Shown: piece by piece, positions 47,901 through 56,336 of the stretch
Layout: every line of letters begins with the position of its first letter
Position numbering within the stretch: the first letter of the stretch is position 1
Made by a program: the position numbers and the translations under genes
Assembly: GCF_004152845.1 (NCBI RefSeq)
Contig: NZ_SEON01000003.1
Location: 372,001-436,000 of the forward strand
Origin: Sphingobium fuliginis
GTDB lineage: Bacteria; Pseudomonadota; Alphaproteobacteria; Sphingomonadales; Sphingomonadaceae
Length of the DNA: 64,000 nt
Direction: 5' to 3'
The notes under the pieces: model-generated
The model's input: the letters and a program-made list of their open reading frames with translations, nothing else
Told to the model about the DNA's origin: nothing
The model's database searches: none

Positions 47901-48401
47901 ATGATTGAAGTCGCCGTTCTCCACGAACAGGGCTGGCCCGATACCGACTGGGAATTACTGGCCCAGCGGGCCGTCGTCGCGGCCATCATGCACAGCCCCT
48001 ATGCCGCGTTCGCCGCGGACGAAGCCTTGTACGAGGTCGCGGTCAAACTCACCACCGACGAGGAGGTCCACCAGCTCAACCGCGCCTATCGGGACAAGGA
48101 CAGGCCGACCAACGTCCTGTCCTTCCCGATGGTGCAGTCGGACTTGCTGGAAACCACCGCCAACACCGACGATGGCGAGGTGCTGTTGGGCGACATCGTA
48201 CTGGCGGAAGGGGTCTGCGCCAGCGAGGCCGCGGAAAAGGGCATCTCCATAGCCGATCATGCCACGCATCTGATCGTCCATGGGACTTTTCATTTGCTGG
48301 GATATGATCATATGGAGGACGCCGAGGCCGAAGCGATGGAAGCGCTGGAGACGCAGTCGCTGATCAGCCTGGGCATTTCCGATCCCTATGGGGATCGATA
48401 A
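47901..48401 (+). CDS. ybeY: endoribonuclease YbeY (rRNA maturation factor)
   Basis: A 166-residue YbeY/UPF0054 metalloprotein. The zinc-binding motif H-x3-H-x5-H is intact as His127, His131 and His137 in IVHGTFHLLGYDHMED. Upstream, RPTNVLSFP and LLGDIVLAEG are family blocks. It takes part in 16S rRNA 3'-end maturation and 70S quality control. The start chosen is the ATG at 47901 (MIEVAVLHEQ); an ATG at 47862 would start within the palindromic region. It follows phoH and precedes corC, the conserved order. Confidence 0.96.
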   Translation: MIEVAVLHEQGWPDTDWELLAQRAVVAAIMHSPYAAFAADEALYEVAVKLTTDEEVHQLNRAYRDKDRPTNVLSFPMVQSDLLETTANTDDGEVLLGDIVLAEGVCASEAAEKGISIADHATHLIVHGTFHLLGYDHMEDAEAEAMEALETQSLISLGISDPYGDR

Positions 48402-48504
48402 TATTTTGTGGCATCGCTTTTAGCGGAAAGCCGGCGCCCACCGTCAAACGGGTTCAGGACAGGCTTTCTCGGGCGATGCCGTGAACAGGGAAACGGGAAC
48501 TACG

Positions 48505-49452
48505 ATGGCGGAAGGCAGTCCCAAGGACGGCAACGGTTCGAAGGAATCGGACAGTAGCAGCCATGAGGGCGGTTTATGGAGCGGCCTGAAATCGCTGCTC
48601 TTCGGAGATGAGGAAAGCCACAGCCTTCGGCGCGAGCTGGAGGATGCGCTCGACGAATATGATGAGGAGGAGCAGGAGGAAGGCGCGGCGCCCCCTGCCA
48701 AGGGCGACCTGTCTGCCATCGAACGCCAGATGGTCCGCAACCTGCTGCACTTTTCCGAACATACGGTCGATGACGTGGCGGTCCCTCGCGCGGACATCAT
48801 CGCCATAGAGGAAAAGGCCAGCTTTGCCGATCTGGCCGCCCTGTTCGCGGAGGCGGGACACAGCCGCATCCCCGTCTATCGCGAAAATCTGGACACTATC
48901 GTCGGCATGATCCACATCCGCGACGCCTTCGCCATATTAGCGGGCAAGGCGCCGGCGCCCGATACGCTGGAACCGCTGATCCGCCAGCCGCTCTATGTTC
49001 CCGAAAGCATGGGGGCGCTGGACCTGCTCGCGGAAATGCGCGCCAAGCGCACCCATCTCGCCATCGTGCTCGACGAATATTCGGGTACGGAAGGGCTGCT
49101 CACCTTCGAGGATCTGGTCGAGGAAATCGTCGGAGAGGTGGAGGACGAGCATGACGAGGAACCGGAAGCGATGCTGGTTCCGCTGGATGGCGGCCTTTGG
49201 GAAGCCGACGCCCGCGCCGAACTGGAGGATGTGGCGAAGGAAATCGACGAAAAGCTGGCGGACATAGAGGAAGATGTCGACACGCTGGGCGGCCTGGCCT
49301 TCGTGATCGCGGGCCGCGTTCCCGAGCCCGGCGAGATCGTCGAACATGCGCAAAGCGGCTGGAAACTGGAAATCCTGGACAGCGACGGACGCCGCGTCAG
49401 CCGTCTGCGCCTTCACCCTCCGGCGGAACGGGAAATCGAGGAAGAGGGCTGA
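48505..49452 (+). CDS. corC: CorC/HlyC family CBS-domain protein
   Basis: A 315-residue cytoplasmic protein. Two CBS domains cover about residues 100-225 (VPRADIIAIEEKASFADL, HSRIPVYRENLDTIVGMIHI, THLAIVLDEYSGTEGLLTFED). The C-terminal transporter-associated CorC_HlyC domain follows (LGGLAFVIAGRVPEPGEIVEH). There is no DUF21 membrane part, so it is the soluble CorC form linked to Mg2+/Co2+ efflux or membrane integrity. The N-terminus is acidic and low-complexity (DEYDEEEQEEG). The start is ATG 48505; GTG 48481 is also in frame but directly abuts repeat sequence. The next gene, normally lnt, is not here: an unrelated minus-strand gene follows. Confidence 0.9.
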   Translation: MAEGSPKDGNGSKESDSSSHEGGLWSGLKSLLFGDEESHSLRRELEDALDEYDEEEQEEGAAPPAKGDLSAIERQMVRNLLHFSEHTVDDVAVPRADIIAIEEKASFADLAALFAEAGHSRIPVYRENLDTIVGMIHIRDAFAILAGKAPAPDTLEPLIRQPLYVPESMGALDLLAEMRAKRTHLAIVLDEYSGTEGLLTFEDLVEEIVGEVEDEHDEEPEAMLVPLDGGLWEADARAELEDVAKEIDEKLADIEEDVDTLGGLAFVIAGRVPEPGEIVEHAQSGWKLEILDSDGRRVSRLRLHPPAEREIEEEG

Positions 49453-49524
49453 TTTTGCTTTGAGCTGGGTTGAAGCGTAGGAATCTGACCTGAGCAGGTG
49501 ATGCGAAGGTCTCAGGATGGCCCG

Positions 49525-49899
49525 CTATAGCCCAGCCACCGCTGCTTCATCCTCCAGCAGCCACTCCAGTGCCGGCTCAGCCCATGGAAATATCCGCAGA
49601 TAGGATTGGGTCATCACCCGGCGCACCTGCATGCTTGCAATGGCGCTGGGGGTGACGATGGCGATCCGCCTCGCCTTGGGAAAATCGCCGAGATGGCGAC
49701 CGAAGGATGCGACCGCATCCTGTGTCTGGACAGCGCTGTCGGTCATGTCCATGCGCAGCAGATAGCCCGGCTGGAACCCCTGCTCAACGAACTGGCGCTT
49801 CAATATGCGCGCATATTCCGCAATCGCCCCATCGGTGAAGATGCCGCGCCATCGGATGTCGAGCAGGTTCAGATCATGCCGGAAATCAATGATATACAT
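49525..49899 (-). CDS. STAS/SpoIIAA-like hypothetical protein
   Basis: 124 residues. The secondary-structure pattern (beta strands in MYIIDFRHDLNLLDIRWRG and RRIAIVTPS, helices in AIAEYARILKRQFVEQ and ASMQVRRVMTQSYL) resembles SpoIIAA-like/STAS folds seen in sphingomonads next to unrelated genes. No phosphorylatable serine site is obvious. It lacks a signal peptide or membrane segment. It stands alone downstream of corC and convergent with it. Function unknown; the fold assignment is a guess from sequence style. Confidence 0.6.
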   Translation of the reverse strand: MYIIDFRHDLNLLDIRWRGIFTDGAIAEYARILKRQFVEQGFQPGYLLRMDMTDSAVQTQDAVASFGRHLGDFPKARRIAIVTPSAIASMQVRRVMTQSYLRIFPWAEPALEWLLEDEAAVAGL

Positions 49900-50342
49900 G
49901 GGGTTCTCCGCTAGGCTCAGGACCCGTTACTGGAGGGGTCGAGGCATCGAAATGCGCGCCGCGAAGGCTCATTGCCTTTGTCAGCGCATTTCGGTTCGAG
50001 ATGGAAGCCATTTCGGCGTCCCGCAGAAATTTGACCAAAATGACCCCAGTGCTGCGTCGGCAAGGCTGGAAATATCAACATATTCCTGCGACTTGCCTTC
50101 TGGCCCTGAGCCATTTTGCCTCAAACCTCGAACCAGCCAGCATTGGGTCCCGAGCCTGACGACACTGGCGCGGAAATATTACGGAAGACTTACGCGATCC
50201 CCACCCGATATGTTGATGCAGATCAGAAATAGGCGCGAAATATTAAGAGCTTGCCGCTAGGTCATCATGCCCAGACAGGGGGCGATCGATGCGACAGGAA
50301 AGACGGACATCCGGCCGGGCGAATCCGCCGACGGCGGGCCAT
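49900..50342. other. gene-free stretch, possible remnant of a mobile element
   Basis: No supportable gene over about 440 bases. It opens with cgctaggctcaggacccgtt (49909-49928), which looks like the outer end of an IS-type element, though I could not find a matching inverted end. Base composition is lower in GC than the flanks, with several short frames broken by stops. The last 55 bases could be the extended N-terminus of the DUF2142 gene (ATG 50289). Confidence 0.35.
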
Positions 50343-51776
50343 ATGCCATGGACCAGCCTGGAAAAGCGGCTCTACGCCCTGATCTGCATCGCAACCCTCT
50401 TCTTTGCCTGCGTCACGCCGCCCTTTCAGGCTCCCGACGAGAATCAGCATTTTATGAAGGCGCTCCTCCTTTCCGAAGGCGGCATGCTGACCAAGCAGCA
50501 GGGCGCGATGATCGGCGCGGAGCTTCCCCGCGCCGCCATCGACCTGCACGACGCCCATTTCCCGACGCGCGCATCACCCGATGCCCGCCTGTTCCGGCCG
50601 TCCATGCTGATGACCGCGTGGGATGCCGGGAAATCCCGTGCCGATGAGCGGCGCTTTGCCGATTTCCCCAATGTGGCGAACTATGCGCCCACCCTCTATT
50701 TGCCCGGAGCGGCCGGTCTGGCGATCGGCAAGAGCCTGGGCCTGCCGCATCTGGGAGCTTTCTACAGTGGCCGGATCGTCAACGCCCTGTTCGCACTGGC
50801 CATGCTGGCCGCGGCGCTCGGCCTTGTTCCGTTCGGCCGCAATGCCCTGCTCGCCACGGCGCTGCTGCCGACCTTCTGCTATCAAAATGCTTCGCTCTCC
50901 CCCGATGCGGTCATCAACGGCACGGGCTTTCTCGGCCTTGCCTTGGCGCTGCGGGTCGGCTTCATGGGGTGGACGGCGAAACGCGGCCTGGCGCTCTACC
51001 TGATCGCTCCCGTGCTGGCGCTTGCCAAGGGCGTCTATCTGCCGTTGATGGCGGCCGGATTGCGCTGGCCGGAAAGCCGCCGCGATCTTCGACCCCTGCC
51101 GCTCCTTGCCGCAATGGTCATCGGCGCTTTCGCCTTTCTTCTGTGGATGAAGCTCTCCGGCGGCACCCAGGCGCTCTACCATATCGTGTCGCGCAAGACG
51201 GGCGAGACGGTCATGACCGCGCCTCTCGGTCAGCAATTGGCGGTTATCCTGCACGATCCGCTTGCCTATCTCCATATCCTTGTCACCAGCGTCACCGAAC
51301 GCACGCCGGTCTATGCGCTCCAGATCGTCGGCCGTTTCGGCTGGAATGCGATTTTGCTGCCTCTTCTCGCCTATCCGCTGGCGCTGGCAATGCTCGGCGC
51401 GGCGATTGGCAGCGGATCGGCCATGCGCGTCTCATGGGGGCAAAGGCTCTGGTGGCTCGCCATCGCGGCCGGGGTGGCGCTGCTGATCGAAACCGCCATG
51501 TATCTGACGGGCACGCCGCTTGGCGCCGACTATATCCAGGGGACGCAGGGTCGCTATTTCCTGCCCGTTCTGCCACTCGCATTGCTCGCCCTTATGCCGG
51601 CGGCCCCGCTGCGCGGCGCCCGGCCCTTGTTCGCCGGATCGGCCCTGCTGCTACTCGCCATTGCCGCCGCCACGGTTTTCGACAGCTTCTGGGTTCATGG
51701 CTTCGTCACCGCCGACGGCATGCCCCCGCACCATGACCCTATCCGCCGACTCTTCCTGCCCTCTCCGCGCTGGTAG
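50343..51776 (+). CDS. DUF2142 family polytopic membrane protein
   Basis: A 477-residue membrane protein with about 10-12 predicted helices. The first periplasmic loop holds the family motif PPFQAPDENQHFMKAL, in which Asp-Glu is conserved as in GT-C glycosyltransferases. The loop VANYAPTLYLPGAAG fits the fold too. DUF2142 proteins are thought to be lipid-linked-sugar glycosyltransferases of cell-surface glycans. I chose the ATG at 50343 (MPWTSLEKRLYALI), directly before the first helix; the ATG at 50289 would add 18 residues. The last 42 codons overlap the convergent PAP2 gene. Confidence 0.82.
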   Translation: MPWTSLEKRLYALICIATLFFACVTPPFQAPDENQHFMKALLLSEGGMLTKQQGAMIGAELPRAAIDLHDAHFPTRASPDARLFRPSMLMTAWDAGKSRADERRFADFPNVANYAPTLYLPGAAGLAIGKSLGLPHLGAFYSGRIVNALFALAMLAAALGLVPFGRNALLATALLPTFCYQNASLSPDAVINGTGFLGLALALRVGFMGWTAKRGLALYLIAPVLALAKGVYLPLMAAGLRWPESRRDLRPLPLLAAMVIGAFAFLLWMKLSGGTQALYHIVSRKTGETVMTAPLGQQLAVILHDPLAYLHILVTSVTERTPVYALQIVGRFGWNAILLPLLAYPLALAMLGAAIGSGSAMRVSWGQRLWWLAIAAGVALLIETAMYLTGTPLGADYIQGTQGRYFLPVLPLALLALMPAAPLRGARPLFAGSALLLLAIAAATVFDSFWVHGFVTADGMPPHHDPIRRLFLPSPRW

Positions 51777-52388
51777 CCAGGCACCGCACAGCGCCAGCCA
51801 GCCCAGTCCTTCGATCCAACCCGCCAGCACGTCGCTCGGCCAATGCACGCCCAGCCAGACCCGGCTGATCCCGATCAGCGCAATCGCCAGTCCCATGGCG
51901 ACATAGGCGGAGCGCCCCCCGCCCAGCATGGCCAGTGCCCCGAAGAAGACCATGTTTCCCGCCGCATGGCCGCTTGGAAAACTATAGCTGTTCACCAGGT
52001 CAAGATGCGGCAACAGATCGGGCCGGGGCGCGGCAAATATCTGCTTGAGCGCCAGGTTGAGCAATGTCCCGCCGAACGCCACCCAGAACAGCCAGAGGGC
52101 ACGCGCACGCGCCATCCGCCAAAGCGCGACGAAGCAGGCGCCCAGCAGAGCGAAGCGCCCGGCCGTACCGCCCACGGCCGACGCCAGTTGCATGATCCAG
52201 GTGACGATGGTTCCGGCGCCGCTGTCCCGCGCGCGCCCCGCCATTCCCATCAACCCGGCATTCAGCCCATCCAGCCATCCCTGCCGCTGGACCAGCGCAA
52301 TCCCCAGGACGCAAAAAAGCGCGAGGACAAACGCCCCCGCGCCTTTAGCCACGGCTTTGCGCCGATCAGATATGGAGTGCGCGCCCAT
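51651..52388 (-). CDS. PAP2 family membrane phosphatase
   Basis: A 245-residue PAP2 superfamily protein with five to six membrane segments. The three phosphatase motifs are visible: KQIFAAPRP, YSFPSGHAAGN and SRVWLGVHWPSDVLAGW, including both catalytic histidines. It may dephosphorylate undecaprenyl pyrophosphate or another lipid phosphate at the periplasmic face. Its tail (about 42 codons, GQEESADRVMVRGHAVGGDE and on) lies antisense to the DUF2142 gene and looks like low-conservation run-on sequence. The start at 52388 overlaps the lpdA end by 23 bases; the ATG at 52409 is an alternative. A shared role with DUF2142 in lipid-linked sugars is inference. Confidence 0.83.
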   Translation of the reverse strand: MGAHSISDRRKAVAKGAGAFVLALFCVLGIALVQRQGWLDGLNAGLMGMAGRARDSGAGTIVTWIMQLASAVGGTAGRFALLGACFVALWRMARARALWLFWVAFGGTLLNLALKQIFAAPRPDLLPHLDLVNSYSFPSGHAAGNMVFFGALAMLGGGRSAYVAMGLAIALIGISRVWLGVHWPSDVLAGWIEGLGWLALCGAWLPARRGQEESADRVMVRGHAVGGDEAMNPEAVENRGGGNGE

Positions 52389-53763
52389 AAGCGGCGAGCA
52401 CGCTTTCATGCATCGATTCCGAGATGGTCGGATGCGGGAAGACGGTGTGCATCAGTTCCGCCTCGGTCGTCTCCAGCGTCTTGCCGATGGTATAGCCCTG
52501 GATCATCTCGGTCACTTCCGCACCGACCATATGCGCGCCAAGCAACTCGCCGGTCTTGGCATCGAACACCGTCTTGGTGAAGCCTTCCGCCTCGCCCAGC
52601 GCGATGGCCTTGCCATTGCCGATGAAGGGGAACATGCCGACCTTCACCTCATAGCCGGCTTCCTTCGCCTTGGCTTCAGTCAGGCCAACGGAGGCGATCT
52701 GCGGATGGCAATAGGTGCAGCCCGGAATATTGCGCGGGTCCATGGCATGGGGATGCTTGCCGGCAATGGCTTCCGCCGCGATCACGCCCTCATGGCTCGC
52801 CTTGTGCGCCAGCCACGGCGGGGCAGTGATGTCACCGATCGCCCAGAGGCCGTCGACATTGGTGCGGCACATCGCGTCGGTCTTCAGGAAACCGCGCTCG
52901 TCCATGGCGACGCCCAGTTCCTTGAGGCCGATATTCTCCGTATTGGGGACGATGCCGATGGCGACGATCATGTGGCTGAATTCGGCGACGCTCTCCTTGC
53001 CCGCCTTGTCCTTCAGCTTCGCCTTGACGCCATTGGCGCCGACCTGGATGTCGCTGACGCCGGCACCGGTCAGGATGGTCATGCCCTGCTTCTTCAGCGC
53101 CTTTTCGAGAAAGGCGGAAACATCCGCATCCTCGACCGGCACGATGCGGTCCATCATCTCGACCACGGTCACGTCGGCGCCCATGTCATTGTAGAAGCTG
53201 GCGAACTCGATGCCGATCGCGCCCGATCCGATGACCAGCAGCTTGCCCGGCATTTCCGGCGGGGTCATGGCGTGGCGATAGGTCCAGACGCGCTTGCCGT
53301 CGGCCGGGCTGCCCGGCAGGTCGCGCGCCCGCGCACCGGTGGCGACGATGATGTTCTTCGCCGTCAGTTCCTCCGTCTTGCCGTCCCTGGTGACGCTGAG
53401 CCTGCCCTTCCCGGTCAGCTTGCCCTCGCCCATATGAACGGCGATCTTGTTCTTCTTCATCAGGTGCGTGACGCCCTGGTTCAGTTGCTTGGCGACGCCG
53501 CGCGAACGCTTCACCACCGCCGCGATGTCGGCGCTGATCTTATCGGCCGCCAGTCCATAGTCCCCGGCATGCTGCATATAATGGTAGATTTCCGCGGAAC
53601 GCAGCAACGCCTTGGTCGGAATGCAGCCCCAGTTGAGGCAGATGCCGCCCAGATTCTCCCGCTCGACAATGGCGGTCTTCAGGCCCAGTTGGGCGGCGCG
53701 GATCGCGGCCACATAGCCGCCGGGGCCGGAGCCCAGAACGATGAGGTCGTAATTCTCAGCCAT
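52366..53763 (-). CDS. lpdA: dihydrolipoyl dehydrogenase (E3)
   Basis: A 465-residue flavoprotein disulfide reductase that reoxidises dihydrolipoamide with NAD. FAD-binding LIVLGSGPGGYVAAIRAAQ is at the N-terminus. The redox cysteines are Cys42 and Cys47 in GGICLNWGCIPTKALLR. NAD-binding VIGSGAIGIEFASFY is central, and the C-terminal histidine-glutamate dyad lies in HPTISESMHE. The start chosen is the ATG at 53763 (MAENYDLIV); the longer frame to 53886 runs antisense-like through the thioesterase gene region. It lies downstream of the E2 gene with a thioesterase gene in between. Confidence 0.96.
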   Translation of the reverse strand: MAENYDLIVLGSGPGGYVAAIRAAQLGLKTAIVERENLGGICLNWGCIPTKALLRSAEIYHYMQHAGDYGLAADKISADIAAVVKRSRGVAKQLNQGVTHLMKKNKIAVHMGEGKLTGKGRLSVTRDGKTEELTAKNIIVATGARARDLPGSPADGKRVWTYRHAMTPPEMPGKLLVIGSGAIGIEFASFYNDMGADVTVVEMMDRIVPVEDADVSAFLEKALKKQGMTILTGAGVSDIQVGANGVKAKLKDKAGKESVAEFSHMIVAIGIVPNTENIGLKELGVAMDERGFLKTDAMCRTNVDGLWAIGDITAPPWLAHKASHEGVIAAEAIAGKHPHAMDPRNIPGCTYCHPQIASVGLTEAKAKEAGYEVKVGMFPFIGNGKAIALGEAEGFTKTVFDAKTGELLGAHMVGAEVTEMIQGYTIGKTLETTEAELMHTVFPHPTISESMHESVLAAYGRALHI

Positions 53764-53773
53764 ATCGGTCTCT

Positions 53774-54178
53774 CTAGTCTTGGTCCGCCAAGGGCGGCAC
53801 GGAACGGGGCTGGCGATCCTCACCGATCGCCACGAATGTGAAGGTCGCGCGGGTGACGCGATAGCTGCGGTCGTCGTGCCGGGCACGGCGCCATGCTTCC
53901 ACGTCGATCTTCATGGACGTGCGCCCGACCGATTTCAGCGTCGCAAACACCGACACCTCATCGCCCACAACGACCGGGCGCAGGAAAGTCATGCCCTCCA
54001 CCGCGATGGTCACGGCACGGCCATGGCTGTGTCTGGCGGCGACGGAACCCGCCGCGGAATCCATCAGGCTCATCAACCAGCCGCCGAAAATATCCCCATA
54101 GGGATTGGTGTCGGCGGGCATCGCGATGACGCGCACCGCCGGGTGGTCTGCCGGCGGCTGCTCGTCCATCCGGCTCAT
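53774..54178 (-). CDS. acyl-CoA thioesterase, YciA/hot-dog type
   Basis: A 134-residue single hot-dog domain. PADTNPYGDIFGGWLMSLMD, with the catalytic aspartate, is the acyl-CoA thioesterase II/YciA signature, followed by GMTFLRPVVVGDEVSVFA. It would hydrolyse short- to medium-chain acyl-CoAs in the cytoplasm, as a hexamer in YciA. The ATG at 54178 shares its A with the E2 stop codon (TGATG), so it is translationally coupled to E2, and lpdA follows 10 bases later. Being locked between E2 and E3 suggests a link with the acetyl-CoA pool made by the complex. Confidence 0.88.
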   Translation of the reverse strand: MSRMDEQPPADHPAVRVIAMPADTNPYGDIFGGWLMSLMDSAAGSVAARHSHGRAVTIAVEGMTFLRPVVVGDEVSVFATLKSVGRTSMKIDVEAWRRARHDDRSYRVTRATFTFVAIGEDRQPRSVPPLADQD

Positions 54179-55476
54179 CAGGCCAGCAGGCCGATCGGAT
54201 TTTCGACCAGCTCCCTGAAGACCTGCATCAAGCGGGCGCCGTCGGCGCCGTCAATGGCGCGATGGTCGAAGCTGCCGGTGGCCGACATGACCGTCGCGAT
54301 CTGGAGGGCGTCGTCGATGACATAGGGCCGCTTCTCGCCCGCGCCGATGGCCATGATCATGCCCTGCGGCGGGTTGATGACGGCCTCGAACTGCTTGATG
54401 CCGAACATGCCCATGTTGGAGAGCGAGGCCGTGCCGCCCTGATACTCCTCCGGCTTCAGCTTGCCGTCCTTGGCGCGGCTGGCGAGATCCTTCATCGCGG
54501 TCGAGATGGCGGCGACGCCCTTGCTGTCCGCTTCGGTCACGATCGGCGTGATGAGCCCGCCGGGAATCGACACGGCGACCGAAATGTCGGCGCGCTGGAA
54601 TTTCAGCATCTGGTCGCCGGCGAACTGCACATTGCATTCCGGCACCTGGACCAGCGCGACGCCCAGCGCCTTGATCAGCAGGTCATTCACCGACAGCTTG
54701 ACGCCTCGCGAACCAAGGCCGGCATTGAGTTCTCCGCGCAGCTTCAACAGCTTGTCGAGCCGAACGTCCACGGTCAGGTAGATATGGGGCACCTGCTGCT
54801 TGGATTCGGTCAGGCGGCGCGCGATCGTCTTGCGCATGCCGCTGAGCTTGATGACCTCATGCGGGATGCCGAAGTCCTGCGCCGCAGCCGGAGCGGCGGC
54901 GGGTGCGGCCGCAGGCGCGGAGGCAGGCGCCGGAGCAGCGGCCTTGGCGGCCGGCGCAGCACCGTCGAGGTCCGCTTTCACGATGCGGCCATTGGGGCCG
55001 GAACCGGTGACGGCGGCAAGATCGAGCCCCTTGGCCTCGGCCAGACGGCGAGCGAGCGGGCTGGCCTTCACCCTGCCATCGGTCCCCTGGGCCGGCGCGG
55101 GATCAGCCTTGGCGGCAGGTGCGGGCGCTTTGGCGGGAACGGGGTCGGCCTTGGGCGCAGGACTCTCTGCACTCTCTGCGGGAGCAGCCGCCTTGGGCGC
55201 GGCATTTCCAGCAGCGGCCTGCGATACATCCTCGCCCTCCTCCGCGATGATGGCGATGACCGTGCCCACCTTCACGCCCTCCGCCCCTTCGGCCACCAGT
55301 ATCTTGGCCACTATGCCTTCATCGACGGCTTCGAATTCCATCGTCGCCTTGTCGGTCTCGATCTCTGCGAGCAGGTCGCCGGAGGAGACGGCATCGCCCT
55401 CCTTCACCAGCCACTTTGCCAGCGTCCCTTCTTCCATGGTCGGGGAAAGGGCCGGCATCTGGATCGTCTTGCTCAT
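54178..55476 (-). CDS. pdhC: dihydrolipoamide acetyltransferase, pyruvate dehydrogenase E2
   Basis: A 432-residue E2. One lipoyl domain is at residues 1-78, with lipoyl-lysine Lys43 in [13 protein letters not shown]. An Ala/Pro linker follows, then the E1/E3-binding domain ([20 protein letters not shown]) and a second Ala/Pro linker. The catalytic domain has [16 protein letters not shown] (H-x3-D-G). The sequence [16 protein letters not shown] is typical of the pyruvate complex rather than the 2-oxoglutarate one. The start is the ATG at 55476; the open frame upstream to 56046 is antisense to the stress-protein gene. E1 genes are not adjacent. Confidence 0.93.
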   Translation of the reverse strand: MSKTIQMPALSPTMEEGTLAKWLVKEGDAVSSGDLLAEIETDKATMEFEAVDEGIVAKILVAEGAEGVKVGTVIAIIAEEGEDVSQAAAGNAAPKAAAPAESAESPAPKADPVPAKAPAPAAKADPAPAQGTDGRVKASPLARRLAEAKGLDLAAVTGSGPNGRIVKADLDGAAPAAKAAAPAPASAPAAAPAAAPAAAQDFGIPHEVIKLSGMRKTIARRLTESKQQVPHIYLTVDVRLDKLLKLRGELNAGLGSRGVKLSVNDLLIKALGVALVQVPECNVQFAGDQMLKFQRADISVAVSIPGGLITPIVTEADSKGVAAISTAMKDLASRAKDGKLKPEEYQGGTASLSNMGMFGIKQFEAVINPPQGMIMAIGAGEKRPYVIDDALQIATVMSATGSFDHRAIDGADGARLMQVFRELVENPIGLLA

Positions 55477-55680
55477 GGGTGGAAGGCCTCTCATCTTTAT
55501 CGGGCATGGGGCAATGAAGTTCGTTTCGGCGCTTTGGCCGGAACGGTCAAGGCCAAGCCTTGCGCACCCGCCGATAATCGGCCACATTTCACCACTCTGG
55601 TTCACGGCTAACCATATGGGTTCAGCCGGCGCCTGTGACGATGAAGACCAAAAGGTCGTTACCCTGTAAGGACGCGGCAG

Positions 55681-56136
55681 ATGCGGACATATCTGGTTGT
55701 CGTGGACGAATCGCCGGAGGCGGAGACGGCGCTTCGTTTCGCTGCGCGGCGCGCCGCCAAGACGGCGGGCGCGATCCGCATCCTGGCCCTCATCCCTCCC
55801 GCCGAGTTCGTCCAATGGGGCGGCGTGCAGGCGACGATGGAGGATGAAGCCCTGCAACGGGCCGAAGCGCTGGTGACGAGCGCGGCGGGCACGCTGACCG
55901 ACGAGTCCGGCATCCGCCCCAGCATCACCGTCCGGCAGGGCGATCCGGTGACGGTCGTGCGCCACACGCTGGAGGAGATGGACGATGTCGCGGCATTGGT
56001 GCTGGGGGCCGCCGCCAGCGGGCACCCCGGCGTCCTCGTCTCGCACTTCGCGGGCGCCGACGCGGGCAAGCTGCCCTGCCCTATCATGGTCATCCCCGGC
56101 GGCCTGGATGCCGAGGCCATCGACCGGTTGAGCTAG
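55681..56136 (+). CDS. universal stress protein (UspA family)
   Basis: A 151-residue single-domain Usp. It begins [20 protein letters not shown]. The ATP-binding motif G-x2-G-x9-G-(S/T) is only partly kept ([19 protein letters not shown]), so nucleotide binding is uncertain. The C-terminal strand [12 protein letters not shown] is normal. Members accumulate in growth arrest and protect against oxidative and DNA stress. It is divergent from the pdhC gene with about 200 bases between. Start: the ATG at 55681 after aaggacgcggcag. Confidence 0.86.
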   Translation: MRTYLVVVDESPEAETALRFAARRAAKTAGAIRILALIPPAEFVQWGGVQATMEDEALQRAEALVTSAAGTLTDESGIRPSITVRQGDPVTVVRHTLEEMDDVAALVLGAAASGHPGVLVSHFAGADAGKLPCPIMVIPGGLDAEAIDRLS

Positions 56137-56193
56137 CGCTTTTCCAAGCAGATGAAATCAGCTGCTGACTCGGAAAGCGCGACAAAACAAAGA

Positions 56194-56239
56194 CCTAGAG
56201 CAGTCGAGCCGATGCAATCGGATCGGAATCTGCTCTAGG
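56194..56239. repeat. cruciform-type inverted repeat CCTAGAGCAG
   Basis: Perfect 10-bp arms CCTAGAGCAG / CTGCTCTAGG enclosing a second 5-bp stem CCGAT-GCA-ATCGG. It lies 3 bases before the next repeat. Motifs of the form gcaatcggatcggaatctgctctag recur between genes in many alphaproteobacteria. Confidence 0.7.
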
Positions 56240-56241
56240 GG

Positions 56242-56303
56242 CATCCTGCGCGGAAAGGAATCCGGTTCGAACGGCAGGACCGGGCCCCTGCCTACACAGG
56301 AGC
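56242..56303. repeat. intergenic palindromic repeat, CCTGCGAAGGCAGG family, copy 3
   Basis: catcctgcgcggaaaggaat, then ccggttcgaacggcaggacc, then gggcccctgcctacacagga. It shares spacing and core (aacggcaggac) with the copies at 21950 and 39351; its left palindrome is eroded. Confidence 0.72.
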
Positions 56304-56336
56304 AAGGTTTGTAGCCGGACCCGGACGCCTTGCGCC

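Noticed and set aside
54262..55611. 449-codon plus-strand frame
   Set aside because: Antisense shadow of the E2 gene, produced by its Ala/Pro linkers.
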